Positions 24,639 through 32,326 of a stretch of DNA of 36,573 nt are shown piece after piece. Both the position numbers and the translations under genes were made by a program. The DNA lies in contig CANHCT010000014.1 of NCBI GenBank assembly GCA_947459175.1, positions 1 through 36,573 on the forward strand, read 5' to 3'. The DNA is from Hymenobacteraceae bacterium. Its GTDB lineage: Bacteria; Bacteroidota; Bacteroidia; Cytophagales; Flexibacteraceae. A model generated the notes under the pieces. It had not been told where the DNA came from and searched no databases. It worked only from the letters and a program-made list of their open reading frames with translations. Positions within the stretch are counted from its first letter, which is position 1; each line of letters opens with the position of its first letter.

Positions 24639-25187
24639 ATGAAAATTGATTGTTTAATTGCTTTATTTTCAATAGATTATTTGTTTCTCAAGGAAGTAAA
24701 ACTCCGTGAGTCCATTTCCTCAGACCAGGATTACAACGAATCGCAGGAAGCCCTGGCCAAAGCCTGGGCAAAAGAGCCTGCTCCGGCCTCCGGATCTGAA
24801 ATGGCCTGCTTTCAAAATACCCTTTCGTCTGTAAAAGATTGTTTTCCAGCTGGTTTCCGCCGTTTTATATTGGTGGGCAACAGTCCGGAAGAGCAAGTTC
24901 GGAATATTTTTGAATTGGGATTTGAAAAAGGATACCGTAGGGTTATTTTTGTTGAACATATACTTGAAAATATCTCCACAGAAAAAATCAACCATATCAT
25001 AGCTGCATGGGAGGGTACAGATATGGTCCTGGTTCCCGGCGATGAGGGACGGGTTTCCATTTGGGGAATGAATGAAAAGGCTTTTTGGAAATGGGATGAG
25101 TTTCGGTTTTATGTTCCCGAAATAGTGGTGGAGATGATAGCAGAAGCCATGGAAAAGAATATTTCTTACAAGATTGTAACAGTGTAA
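24639..25187 (+). CDS. Unknown protein, possible degenerate DUF2064-type glycosyltransferase
   Basis: 182 residues, cytoplasmic, no signal peptide. I do not recognise it firmly. The second half follows the outline of the DUF2064 / TIGR04282 glycosyltransferase family: GFEKGYRRVIFVEHI where that family has a strand ending in GSDCP, ISTEKINHIIAAWEGTDMVL where it lists candidate helices, and PGDEGRVSIWGM (133-144) in place of PAEDGGYYLIGL. The Asp and Cys of the donor site are replaced, so catalytic activity is doubtful. It is divergent from the ECF sigma gene and shares the 204-base control region, and one TTGTTTAA motif lies in its first codons. Confidence 0.5.
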   Translation: MKIDCLIALFSIDYLFLKEVKLRESISSDQDYNESQEALAKAWAKEPAPASGSEMACFQNTLSSVKDCFPAGFRRFILVGNSPEEQVRNIFELGFEKGYRRVIFVEHILENISTEKINHIIAAWEGTDMVLVPGDEGRVSIWGMNEKAFWKWDEFRFYVPEIVVEMIAEAMEKNISYKIVTV

Positions 25188-25201
25188 GGCTGCTTTCGGT
25201 A

Positions 25202-25233
25202 TTGTGTTTTAATGGTCAAAGCCTGTAGTTTTG
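25202..25233 (+). promoter_or_regulatory. Promoter of the murB-pagL-DUF2807 run
   Basis: TTG at 25202-25204 and TAGTTTTG at 25226-25233 are separated by 21 bases, matching the Bacteroidota promoter. The leader before the ATG at 25268 would be about 28 bases. Confidence 0.55.
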
Positions 25234-25267
25234 CCCGGTAATCAAAAAAATACAGCCCTTTCCCCCG

Positions 25268-26284
25268 ATGCGCATTGAGGAAAATATTTCACTTCAACCC
25301 TTCAATACTTTTGGAATCGGGGAAACTGCAGCATATTTCTGCGAGGCCTCAACCATGGAACAGGTTCGTCTGGCCCTGGCCTTTGCCAAAGAAAAGGGTT
25401 TGGAAAAACTCATCCTCGGTTCCGGCTCCAACATCTTGTTCACCCGCCCATTCGATGGCCTCATTTTGCACATCAACAACAAAGGCATAGAAGTGCTGAG
25501 TGAAGATGAAGAACAGGTGGTGGTTCGGGTGGCTGCCGGTGAAAACTGGCACCAATTGGTGATGACCTCGCTGAAGAACGGTTGGTACGGCATGGAAAAT
25601 TTGTCCCTCATTCCGGGTTCGGTGGGAGCGGCTCCCATCCAGAATATCGGGGCTTACGGGGTGGAAGTCAGGCAATTTGTGCGGGCCATCACCTATTTAG
25701 ATTCAGAAACCTGTCAGCCGGAGCACATTTTGGCAGAGCAATGCAACTTTGGTTACCGCGACAGTATTTTTAAGCATGAACTGAAGGGCAGGGCCATCAT
25801 TTGGGCGGTTGAGTTTACTTTGCATAAAAATCCGGCCCCCAAAACTGAGTACGGCGATATCCGCAAAGTGCTGGAAGACAAGGGAATCGGGCACCCCGGT
25901 CCACATGACATTGCCGAAGCGGTGATTGCCATTCGCAGGTCCAAATTACCCGACCCCGCCGAAATCGGAAATGCAGGAAGCTTTTTCAAGAACCCGGTGG
26001 TGGTACGAAACATTTTCGAGCAAATCAAAATCCAATTTCCGGAGGTGCCTTCCTATCCTGCTGGTTCTGATACCGTAAAAATACCTGCCGGATGGCTGAT
26101 TGAAAAGGCTGGCTGGAAGGGCAGAAGATTCGGCAGTCACGGGGTCCATGAACGGCAAGCCCTGGTAATTGTAAACTACGGCGGTGCATCCGGAAACGAC
26201 ATACTCCGCCTTTCACAGGATATTCAGGCAGACATTTTACAAAAATTCGGTATTCAACTTCAGGCAGAGGTCAATATGGTATGA
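25268..26284 (+). CDS. murB: UDP-N-acetylmuramate dehydrogenase
   Basis: 338 residues, type I MurB. FAD-binding segments are LILGSGSNIL (48-57) and ENLSLIPGSVGAAPIQNIGAYGVE. Catalytic residues are Ser238 in GNAGSFFKNP, Tyr163 with Arg164 in NFGYRDSIFK, and Glu334 in the C-terminal AEVNMV. The enzyme reduces UDP-GlcNAc-enolpyruvate, the product of MurA, to UDP-MurNAc with NADPH; murA itself lies 17 kb away in this window. Its TGA overlaps the ATG of the next gene (ATGA, 26281-26284), so the acyloxyacyl hydrolase gene is translationally coupled. Confidence 0.96.
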   Translation: MRIEENISLQPFNTFGIGETAAYFCEASTMEQVRLALAFAKEKGLEKLILGSGSNILFTRPFDGLILHINNKGIEVLSEDEEQVVVRVAAGENWHQLVMTSLKNGWYGMENLSLIPGSVGAAPIQNIGAYGVEVRQFVRAITYLDSETCQPEHILAEQCNFGYRDSIFKHELKGRAIIWAVEFTLHKNPAPKTEYGDIRKVLEDKGIGHPGPHDIAEAVIAIRRSKLPDPAEIGNAGSFFKNPVVVRNIFEQIKIQFPEVPSYPAGSDTVKIPAGWLIEKAGWKGRRFGSHGVHERQALVIVNYGGASGNDILRLSQDIQADILQKFGIQLQAEVNMV

Positions 26285-27357
26285 AAGCCGCGTTTGCTTG
26301 CTTATTTTTCTTCATTTCTCTGTTTCTGGGAGCTCAAAATCCTGATTTACAGCCCTTTTCCAGGTTTATAGCCGGCATAAACGGTGGTACCATCTGGGGC
26401 CACAATCCACCTGTTTACCATTTGGCCCATTCTCATCCCCTTCACTATTGGCTTGAGTATCAGGTCCGGAAGCCCCAAAAAGAATGGTCCCGGGCATGGA
26501 GTCATCCCTTGTGGGGATTTGGAATAAAATACCTGGATTTCCGAAGCCCCGTGCTCGGAAAATCCATTGTAGCATTGACCTATCTGGAGCCACGCCTGTT
26601 TTCGGTTTTCACCTACCGCATCGGTACCGGCTTTTCGGTACAAACCCATCCTTTCAATTCTGACAACAACAGCACCAACCTGATGCTGGGCTCGCATTTA
26701 GCTTTTGTGATGCATCTGCAATTCAATTGTTATCTGCCTGCCGGTAAAAACAGCGGTTTCCGAATGGGATGGGGACTTACCCATTTGAGCAATGGAGCCT
26801 TTTCTCAACCCAATTCCGGGGTAAACTCTTTTTTCCTGAGCGCCGGCTGGTTTTTTAGAAAACCGGTAAAAGCCATGCCTGCTCCGGATTCCACAGGAGG
26901 CGGAGATTGGAAAAAAGGTTTTGATTTTCTGGTCTCTACTTCTGCTGGATTGGTGGAGAAGTTTCCTGTTGGCGGTCCAAAATATCCTGTTTATCAAATA
27001 CATGGCCGTTTGCAGTATCGCATCGGACGCAAATCTTCTCTGGCTGCAGGCCTGGACTGGAAAAATAACACCTCCGTAGAAGCGTATCTTGATGAAAATC
27101 CTGCACTCGGCAGACATGCCAGGGTTCTGGGGTTTGCCATTGGCCACGAACTCCATATCTCTTCTGTAAGTCTGGTAACCGAAGCAGGCTGGTATGTTTG
27201 GAAACATCATGATGTTTTTCCGGGTATTTATCAGCGTTATGGTCTTCGGAAGTATTGGTCAGATCATTGTTTTTCAGGTATTTACCTTTCTACCCACAGG
27301 GCCAAAGCCGAGTGCCTGGAGTGGACATTGGGATATAAATTCAGTTCAGGCCGATGA
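26281..27357 (+). CDS. PagL-type acyloxyacyl hydrolase (lipid A deacylase)
   Basis: 358 residues with a Sec signal peptide (MKAAFACLFFFISLFLGAQN). The protein is a beta-barrel-like chain with alternating aromatic strands. GLTHLSNGAFSQPNSGVN (about 166-182) is the PagL active-site motif; His168 and Ser170 are the likely catalytic pair. PagL enzymes sit in the outer membrane and remove the 3-O-linked acyl chain of lipid A, lowering its immune reactivity. The Bacteroidota members are longer than the 170-residue Salmonella enzyme. It overlaps both neighbours by four bases (ATGA on each side), so it is cotranscribed with murB and the DUF2807 gene. Confidence 0.8.
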   Translation: MKAAFACLFFFISLFLGAQNPDLQPFSRFIAGINGGTIWGHNPPVYHLAHSHPLHYWLEYQVRKPQKEWSRAWSHPLWGFGIKYLDFRSPVLGKSIVALTYLEPRLFSVFTYRIGTGFSVQTHPFNSDNNSTNLMLGSHLAFVMHLQFNCYLPAGKNSGFRMGWGLTHLSNGAFSQPNSGVNSFFLSAGWFFRKPVKAMPAPDSTGGGDWKKGFDFLVSTSAGLVEKFPVGGPKYPVYQIHGRLQYRIGRKSSLAAGLDWKNNTSVEAYLDENPALGRHARVLGFAIGHELHISSVSLVTEAGWYVWKHHDVFPGIYQRYGLRKYWSDHCFSGIYLSTHRAKAECLEWTLGYKFSSGR

Positions 27358-28079
27358 AGTATCTCTTTATTAGTGCTCTTTTTTTGTTAATTTCATGCAG
27401 ACACGATTTGCTGGACTGCGTCAATTCTGCCGGACCCATCCGCACTGAAGAAAGATCCTTGCCCGCATTCAGCCGCTTGTTTGTGTCGTCTGATATCGAT
27501 GTGGAATGGCATTATACTTCCGGTCAGCCGCGGGTGGAAATTACTTGCGGGAGAAACCTGCTGCGCAAAGTGAAGACGGGCCTTGTCGGCAAAGATACCC
27601 TGAGCATTGCCAATGAAAATACCTGCAATTGGATGCGCAGCTACAGCAATCCCATGAAAGCTGTGCTGTACTCCGGGCAGCCGGACTGGATCAGGCTGGA
27701 AGGCTACGGTGAATTTGTATGCCGTGATACCCTTCGTTTTTCCCCGCTCGTTATTCAGCATTACGGTGCCGGCAAGGCCATAATTCTGGCGGCTACCGAT
27801 GAAATTTATCTTGATTTTTTAAGTCCCAACGACCTGATTTTGAATGGCAGAGCCAGGAAAGGGCACTATTTTATTCAGCGTTACGGCAAGGTTCGCTCCG
27901 AAAACATGGAACTGGAATATCTGGATTTGGGTATGTTGGGTGAAAATGAGGCCTATGTCCATGTAAATAGCGGAATTACAGGTCGGCATGAAAGCAACCG
28001 CAATGTCTATCTCAAAGGTAAGCCGGGCATTGATGTGCGTTTTACCGGACAGGGCCGCATCTTGCCTTTGAAGGAATGA
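27354..28079 (+). CDS. DUF2807 lipoprotein
   Basis: 241 residues. A lipoprotein signal peptide ends in the lipobox LLISC, giving lipidation at Cys15. The region after it, RTEERSLPAFSRLFVSSDID, is the usual opening of the DUF2807 (putative autotransporter adhesin head, GIN) domain, which then continues as repeated short beta-strands to the C-terminus. Such proteins are common envelope lipoproteins in Bacteroidota and have no assigned reaction. The ATGA overlap with the upstream gene (27354-27357) ties it to the murB run. It converges on the GT4 gene with only five bases between stops. Confidence 0.8.
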   Translation: MKYLFISALFLLISCRHDLLDCVNSAGPIRTEERSLPAFSRLFVSSDIDVEWHYTSGQPRVEITCGRNLLRKVKTGLVGKDTLSIANENTCNWMRSYSNPMKAVLYSGQPDWIRLEGYGEFVCRDTLRFSPLVIQHYGAGKAIILAATDEIYLDFLSPNDLILNGRARKGHYFIQRYGKVRSENMELEYLDLGMLGENEAYVHVNSGITGRHESNRNVYLKGKPGIDVRFTGQGRILPLKE

Positions 28080-28084
28080 AATTC

Positions 28085-29371
28085 CTACAGCCAGGGACCG
28101 GAAATGGCTTTGGCGTAAATTTCCCAGCTGAAGCGGGCGGCCATTTTTTCCATATTCTTCTCAGGTATGGGTTTTTCCAAAAAAAGACGCATTACCCGGG
28201 CCATATCTTCGGTATCTGCATCGGCGGCCAGATAGCCGTTTTCACCGTCGGTAATGGTTTCAGGAAAATGCCCCACCCGGCTGGCCAGAATGGGTTTTTT
28301 AAAATTATAGGCCATGGATTCGACGCCGCTTGGAGTGGCATATTCATAAAAAAGCAGGATGCAATCGCTGACCTGAAAGTAGCGGTACACTTCTTCATTC
28401 GGCACAAAGTCGTTTACCACTTTTACCTTGTCTTTCAATTCCTCCCCAATCATTCCCAGGGGATTGTATTCGGTTTCGTCTTCTTTGCTGCCCGCCAGAA
28501 TTTTTTTAGCGGTATTGAAAACCAACTTTTTAAACCGGTTGATCCATTTGCTTTCGTCCAGGGTTTTCCAAAACGACTCGCCTACAATCAGAAGTGATAC
28601 ATCATCCCTTTCCCCGGCCAGTTTTCTGAATGCATCAATGCAATAATGGAGGCCCTTGTATTTGCGGATAAATCCAAAAAAAAGAAAAACATGCTTTTTC
28701 AGGCCGAGCCGCTGCTTCTCAGCATCGGTATCAAACTGAGGCTCAGGTTTAAACATATCATAAACCGGATGAAACAATTTGATTACCGGCTTCACTTTAC
28801 CCGGATTTTGAGCCGGATTTCGCTGACCGCTTTCGCTGATTTCATAAACAAAACCGGGCATCAACTCCTGAAGTTCGGTTGCCGTTTTGCCGGCATGCAC
28901 AACAAATCCGGAGGCGTGCTTCAGGGCAAAACGGGTGAAAAAGCGGTCGATAAAGGTTTGCTCCTTCTGAATAACAAAATGCAGATCGAACAAAACTTCT
29001 ATCGAAGACTGCTTCCGGATTCTTTTTACAATGAATCCCAGGGGCAACCCCTGCAGGGCAATTGACCATTGGATGACCATGCATTCAGGGTTGATTTCCA
29101 GTACTTTATCGCTGGTTTCTTTCCAGGTGGAGGGTTTGTTGTAGTCGGTGATGTAGTGCACTTTTACCTGGGTGCCTGCGAGTTTATCTTCTTTGGATTT
29201 GCGGTCGGCAAAATCGCGGGGAATCAGTGCAGGGTATTGCTGCGTCCATGAAATGAGGTGCACCTCCCAGATGCCGAGGGCATCCATGGCCCGGGCAAGC
29301 GATATGTTGTAATTGGCCAGGCCGCCTTTGAAATACGGACCCGGTCCAAAGAGCACAATTTTCTTTTTCAT
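28085..29371 (-). CDS. GT4 family glycosyltransferase
   Basis: 428 residues from the ATG at 29371. The frame runs on to 29425, but that part would overlap the tRNA gene and its terminator. The fold is GT-B: the N-terminal half opens with VLFGPGPYFKGGLANYNISL, and the C-terminal half has HVFLFFGFIRKYKGLHYCID and the donor-site segment ATPSGVESMAYNFKKPIL, with the usual Glu-x7-like spacing, followed by ILASRVGHFPETI. It transfers a sugar from a nucleotide-sugar to a glycan or lipid acceptor on the cytoplasmic side; neither can be named. It is not in a polysaccharide cluster. Its start codon abuts the T-tract of the tRNA terminator. Confidence 0.85.
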   Translation of the reverse strand: MKKKIVLFGPGPYFKGGLANYNISLARAMDALGIWEVHLISWTQQYPALIPRDFADRKSKEDKLAGTQVKVHYITDYNKPSTWKETSDKVLEINPECMVIQWSIALQGLPLGFIVKRIRKQSSIEVLFDLHFVIQKEQTFIDRFFTRFALKHASGFVVHAGKTATELQELMPGFVYEISESGQRNPAQNPGKVKPVIKLFHPVYDMFKPEPQFDTDAEKQRLGLKKHVFLFFGFIRKYKGLHYCIDAFRKLAGERDDVSLLIVGESFWKTLDESKWINRFKKLVFNTAKKILAGSKEDETEYNPLGMIGEELKDKVKVVNDFVPNEEVYRYFQVSDCILLFYEYATPSGVESMAYNFKKPILASRVGHFPETITDGENGYLAADADTEDMARVMRLFLEKPIPEKNMEKMAARFSWEIYAKAISGPWL

Positions 29372-29403
29372 AAAAAAAAATCCCCTGAATTGCCAGGGGA
29401 TTT
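29372..29403 (-). terminator. Rho-independent terminator of the tRNA gene
   Basis: Read on the minus strand, a perfect hairpin AATCCCCTG / CAGGGGATT with a six-base loop (29379-29402) is followed by nine T residues. It lies 12 bases after the tRNA 3' end and directly before the ATG of the GT4 gene. Confidence 0.9.
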
Positions 29404-29414
29404 GTTGATGGGGG

Positions 29415-29488
29415 TGGGCCTGCATGGGATCGAACCATGGACCCCCTGATTATGAGTCAGGTGCTCTAACCGTCTGAGCTACAAGCCC
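29415..29488 (-). tRNA. tRNA with CAU anticodon (Ile2 or elongator Met)
   Basis: On the minus strand the 74 bases fold as a full cloverleaf: acceptor GGGCTTG pairing with CAGGCCC (one G-U), D-arm GCTC/GAGC, anticodon stem CCTGA/TCAGG with loop CTCATAA, and T-arm CATGG/CCATG with loop TTCGATC. Anticodon CAU is at 29452-29454 and the discriminator base is A. CCA is not encoded. The sequence alone does not separate tRNA-Ile (lysidine-modified CAU) from elongator tRNA-Met; the GGGC-type acceptor leans to Ile. It is not an initiator, because position 1-72 is a G-C pair. Confidence 0.92.
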
Positions 29489-29491
29489 CCG

Positions 29492-29512
29492 ATTTGGAAG
29501 TAATTTCCAAAT
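29492..29512 (-). other. Hairpin filling the 5' leader of the tRNA transcript
   Basis: ATTTGGAA (29492-29499) and TTCCAAAT (29505-29512) are perfect eight-base inverted arms with a five-base loop. On the minus strand they cover the stretch between the expected transcription start (about 29512) and three bases before the mature tRNA 5' end. The hairpin may guide processing or stability. Confidence 0.5.
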
Positions 29513-29518
29513 GCTGTG

Positions 29519-29548
29519 CAAAGGTAAGGGTTCCCGTTTTTTCTGCAA
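29519..29548 (-). promoter_or_regulatory. Promoter of the CAU tRNA gene
   Basis: On the minus strand TTG (29548-29546) and TACCTTTG (29526-29519) are 19 bases apart, an excellent match to the Bacteroidota promoter. Transcription should start near 29512. Confidence 0.7.
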
Positions 29549-29602
29549 GAATAAATATCGGAGCTTGTCCGTGCTTCCGGTTTTCTCCCGCAGCGGCCTG
29601 CT

Positions 29603-30529
29603 TCAGATTTGGTTGCGGATGAGGTGGGCTGCGGCCTCCTTTATGTCGGGATGAAGAAAGGTAAACCCAAGCCGGCTGATTTCGGAGACATCGCTGTAAT
29701 TGCCCTCGGTTAGCAGCCGGGCCCGTTCGCCCAAGGCAAGTTCAAGGAAAAAAGCAGGTACCGGAGGAAAGAATATTTTTCTGCCCATGGCTTTTGCTAT
29801 GGCCAGGGTGGCCTGCCGGTTGTCGGCTGTACCGGGCGCAGAAAGATTGAAAACCCCGGACCATTCCCTTGCGGCGAGAAATCCCCTTGCCGCATCTTCA
29901 ATATGAATCCAGTTGAAGCCCTGCTTGCCGGAGCCGAGTGCTGCACCCACACCCCAGCGGATGGGTTGCATAATTTTGGGCATGGCTCCGCCCCGGGTAG
30001 ACAACACTACGCCCAGCCGCAGGATGCAAAGTTTATGATAATGGGCCGGAGGGATTTCGGAATAGGCATTTTCCCAAAGGGCGGCCACTTGGGCAGGAAA
30101 GCCCTTGCCCGGTGGCTCACTTTCTTTGTAAGGTTGGTTCCCCGGTCCATAAATCCCTGAACCTGAGACTCCAATAAAGGAATCCAGTTTTTTTTGCGTT
30201 TTCTCCAATCCCTTTACAAGTGTGGCAACGGCCTGAAGACGGCTTTCGGTGATGTCTCTTTTTCCCTGCCGGTTCCATGGGGTTTCACCAATGCTTTTAC
30301 CAGCCAGATTGATGACGATATCGGCCCATTCCAGGGCAGTGGTATCCATGGTTCCGGAAGCAGGATTCCAGCCGAAAAGCCGGATATCCTTTGGTGCAGG
30401 GTAGTTCCGGTCTCTCGACAACCAGCCTGCCTCAAACCCGCTTTTGAGGGCAAGTTCCGAAATGGCCCTGCCCAAAAGGCCCGAGCCTCCGGATATCAGT
30501 ATTCGTTTTTTTGGTTGAATTTCAGTCAT
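29603..30529 (-). CDS. TIGR01777 family NAD-dependent epimerase-like protein
   Basis: 308 residues. The nucleotide-binding motif is ILISGGSGLLGRAI near the N-terminus. The family-specific segments follow: DIVINLAGKSIGETPWNRQGK, ESRLQAVATLV, and the active-site region FIGVSGSGIYGPG. FNWIHIEDAARGFLAA and VFNLSAPG are also diagnostic for TIGR01777 (YfcH/SulA-type proteins). The reaction is unknown; homologues are stand-alone cytoplasmic oxidoreductase-like proteins. It is divergent from the GT-C-like gene with a 141-base gap. No cell-division gene neighbours it. Confidence 0.9.
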   Translation of the reverse strand: MTEIQPKKRILISGGSGLLGRAISELALKSGFEAGWLSRDRNYPAPKDIRLFGWNPASGTMDTTALEWADIVINLAGKSIGETPWNRQGKRDITESRLQAVATLVKGLEKTQKKLDSFIGVSGSGIYGPGNQPYKESEPPGKGFPAQVAALWENAYSEIPPAHYHKLCILRLGVVLSTRGGAMPKIMQPIRWGVGAALGSGKQGFNWIHIEDAARGFLAAREWSGVFNLSAPGTADNRQATLAIAKAMGRKIFFPPVPAFFLELALGERARLLTEGNYSDVSEISRLGFTFLHPDIKEAAAHLIRNQI

Positions 30530-30655
30530 TTATACAAAGATTTCAATCCGTGCTCCTACGCAGTTTATTCGGTTTTGGTTTGAAATACAGGGTAAAGATA
30601 ATTACCGTTACGGCAATTCAGGGCAGGGAAAAATGAACTTTCGGGTTTAAGCATT

Positions 30656-30663
30656 TACTTTTG
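30656..30663 (+). promoter_or_regulatory. Candidate -7 element of the GT-C-like gene
   Basis: TACTTTTG is an exact TAnnTTTG match ending 7 bases before the ATG at 30671. This would put the start of transcription at or next to the start codon, so the transcript may be nearly leaderless. Confidence 0.4.
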
Positions 30664-30670
30664 CCTGCAG

Positions 30671-32074
30671 ATGCCTGTGTTTTCTTTTCATCTTGCCCCG
30701 AGTGTCAAGCGGTTTTTATGGCTCGGGTTTATTTTTTGCTCTGCCCTGGTAATTGCCAAGAGAAACTGGCAGAAGACTCGTTTCCCGCTTCAGATGGATG
30801 CGAGTGGATACTACATCTATCTGCCTGCCGTTTTTATCTACCACGACTTGGGCAGTCTGGGCTTTGTGGACAAAATGCCGGAGCAGTTTGACCGGAAATA
30901 TTTCCTTTATCCGTCTGCAAGTGGTGGATACCTTACCAAATATCCCCCCGGTACGGCCATCATGGAGGCACCTTTTTTCGTTTTTGCCCACGGCATAAGT
31001 CTCCTTTTCCATTTGCCGGCAACGGGTTACGAGCCCATTTACCGTTTGGCTGTATGCATGGCCAATATTTTTTATTCTTTCCTCGGACTTTGGATTTTGG
31101 CCATCATTCTCAGCCGATTTTTCAATCCCCGAACCACCACCATCGCCCTCTTTCTTTTGCTGTTTGGTACCAACTTTTTCTTTTTTACCAGCCTGCAGTC
31201 CGGACTTTCCCACACTTTTCTGTTTTCTGTATTTGCCTGGATATTGCTGAACTCCTTCCGTTGGTACGAATCGGGAAAATCTGTTCATTTTGCTATGGCT
31301 TGTTTCGGTGTGGGATTGGCCACGCTGATCCGGCCGACTGAAGCCCTCTCCGGGATGGTGCTACTTGGATTTTTTCTTCATAAATATTGGAATGAAAGCG
31401 ATAGGAAGTCATTTATAGTCAGTCAATTAAAATCGGTCGTGTTGGGAATGGTCTTTTTCTTTCTGGCCTTGATTCCCCTGTTTGCATACTGGAAAATTGC
31501 CACCGGCCATTGGATTGCCTACACCTACCAGGATGAGGGCTTTTATTTCGACAGACCGCAAACCATCTGGTACGGCCTTTTTGGATTTCGGAAGGGTTGG
31601 TTTGTGTACACACCACTCATGTTTGTTGTCTTTTACGGCTTTTGGAAAATGAGGCAGGATGCCCGTTTTTCTATGCTGAAGACGGCACTTCTCCTGTATT
31701 TGCCGGTGAACATATTCCTGGTGCTGAGCTGGTATTGCTGGTGGTATGGAGGCGGATTCGGCATGCGGCCATTTATTCCTTGCCTTACCTTTTTGGCTAT
31801 TCCCCTGGCTTTTATTATTGAAGCAACACAAGTCAATCTAATGAAATTCAGGATATTAACGGGTGTTTGCGGAGTTTTGGTTTTCCTCAATATTTTTCAA
31901 TCCTACCAATACCAGCAGCAAATCATCCATATGGATGCCATGACATGGAAGGCTTACAAATTTGTATTCGGGAAGTGGAAATTGAGTCCGGAGGAAAAGG
32001 CAGAGTTGCAGGGCATGCTGGAACATCCCGGTTTTGATGAAAGAGGGAAAAAGCTGGATGAATATTTTAAATAA
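30671..32074 (+). CDS. Polytopic membrane protein, GT-C-like
   Basis: 467 residues with about ten hydrophobic segments, the first at 14-30. The first periplasmic loop contains QMDASGYYIYLPAVF (Asp43), resembling the acidic loop of GT-C glycosyltransferases that use polyprenyl-phosphate sugars (ArnT/PMT-like), and an aromatic KYPPGTAIMEAPFF follows. A large soluble loop (about 265-310) and a short charged C-terminal tail complete it. I do not recognise a named family and do not infer a donor or acceptor. No other glycan gene is adjacent. The upstream gene is divergent and the next gene (M1 peptidase) has its own promoter. Confidence 0.65.
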   Translation: MPVFSFHLAPSVKRFLWLGFIFCSALVIAKRNWQKTRFPLQMDASGYYIYLPAVFIYHDLGSLGFVDKMPEQFDRKYFLYPSASGGYLTKYPPGTAIMEAPFFVFAHGISLLFHLPATGYEPIYRLAVCMANIFYSFLGLWILAIILSRFFNPRTTTIALFLLLFGTNFFFFTSLQSGLSHTFLFSVFAWILLNSFRWYESGKSVHFAMACFGVGLATLIRPTEALSGMVLLGFFLHKYWNESDRKSFIVSQLKSVVLGMVFFFLALIPLFAYWKIATGHWIAYTYQDEGFYFDRPQTIWYGLFGFRKGWFVYTPLMFVVFYGFWKMRQDARFSMLKTALLLYLPVNIFLVLSWYCWWYGGGFGMRPFIPCLTFLAIPLAFIIEATQVNLMKFRILTGVCGVLVFLNIFQSYQYQQQIIHMDAMTWKAYKFVFGKWKLSPEEKAELQGMLEHPGFDERGKKLDEYFK

Positions 32075-32145
32075 GGCCAGCCTTTTGGCAGCATAGTTTT
32101 CGATTTCCGGCCTGTCTGCTTCTTCGTCCGTGCCTCTTCTTTTAT

Positions 32146-32177
32146 TTTGATGGTTGAAAACGGATTGTCTATTTTTG
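32146..32177 (+). promoter_or_regulatory. Promoter of the M1 peptidase gene
   Basis: TTTG (32146-32149) and TATTTTTG (32170-32177) are separated by 20 bases, a full match to the Bacteroidota promoter. The leader to the ATG at 32327 would be about 143 bases, or about 70 to the upstream in-frame ATG at 32255. Confidence 0.6.
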
Positions 32178-32326
32178 AATATCCTTGCAGTCTGATTTAC
32201 AGAATATATTCACCCATCTGATGATCAGATTTCTGCAGGCTTCTCCTTTCCGAAATGACCATACTCCATTCCAAAGCCTTCCTTTGCTCTGCTTCCTTTG
32301 TTTTTTATTTGAATTTAAAATACATC

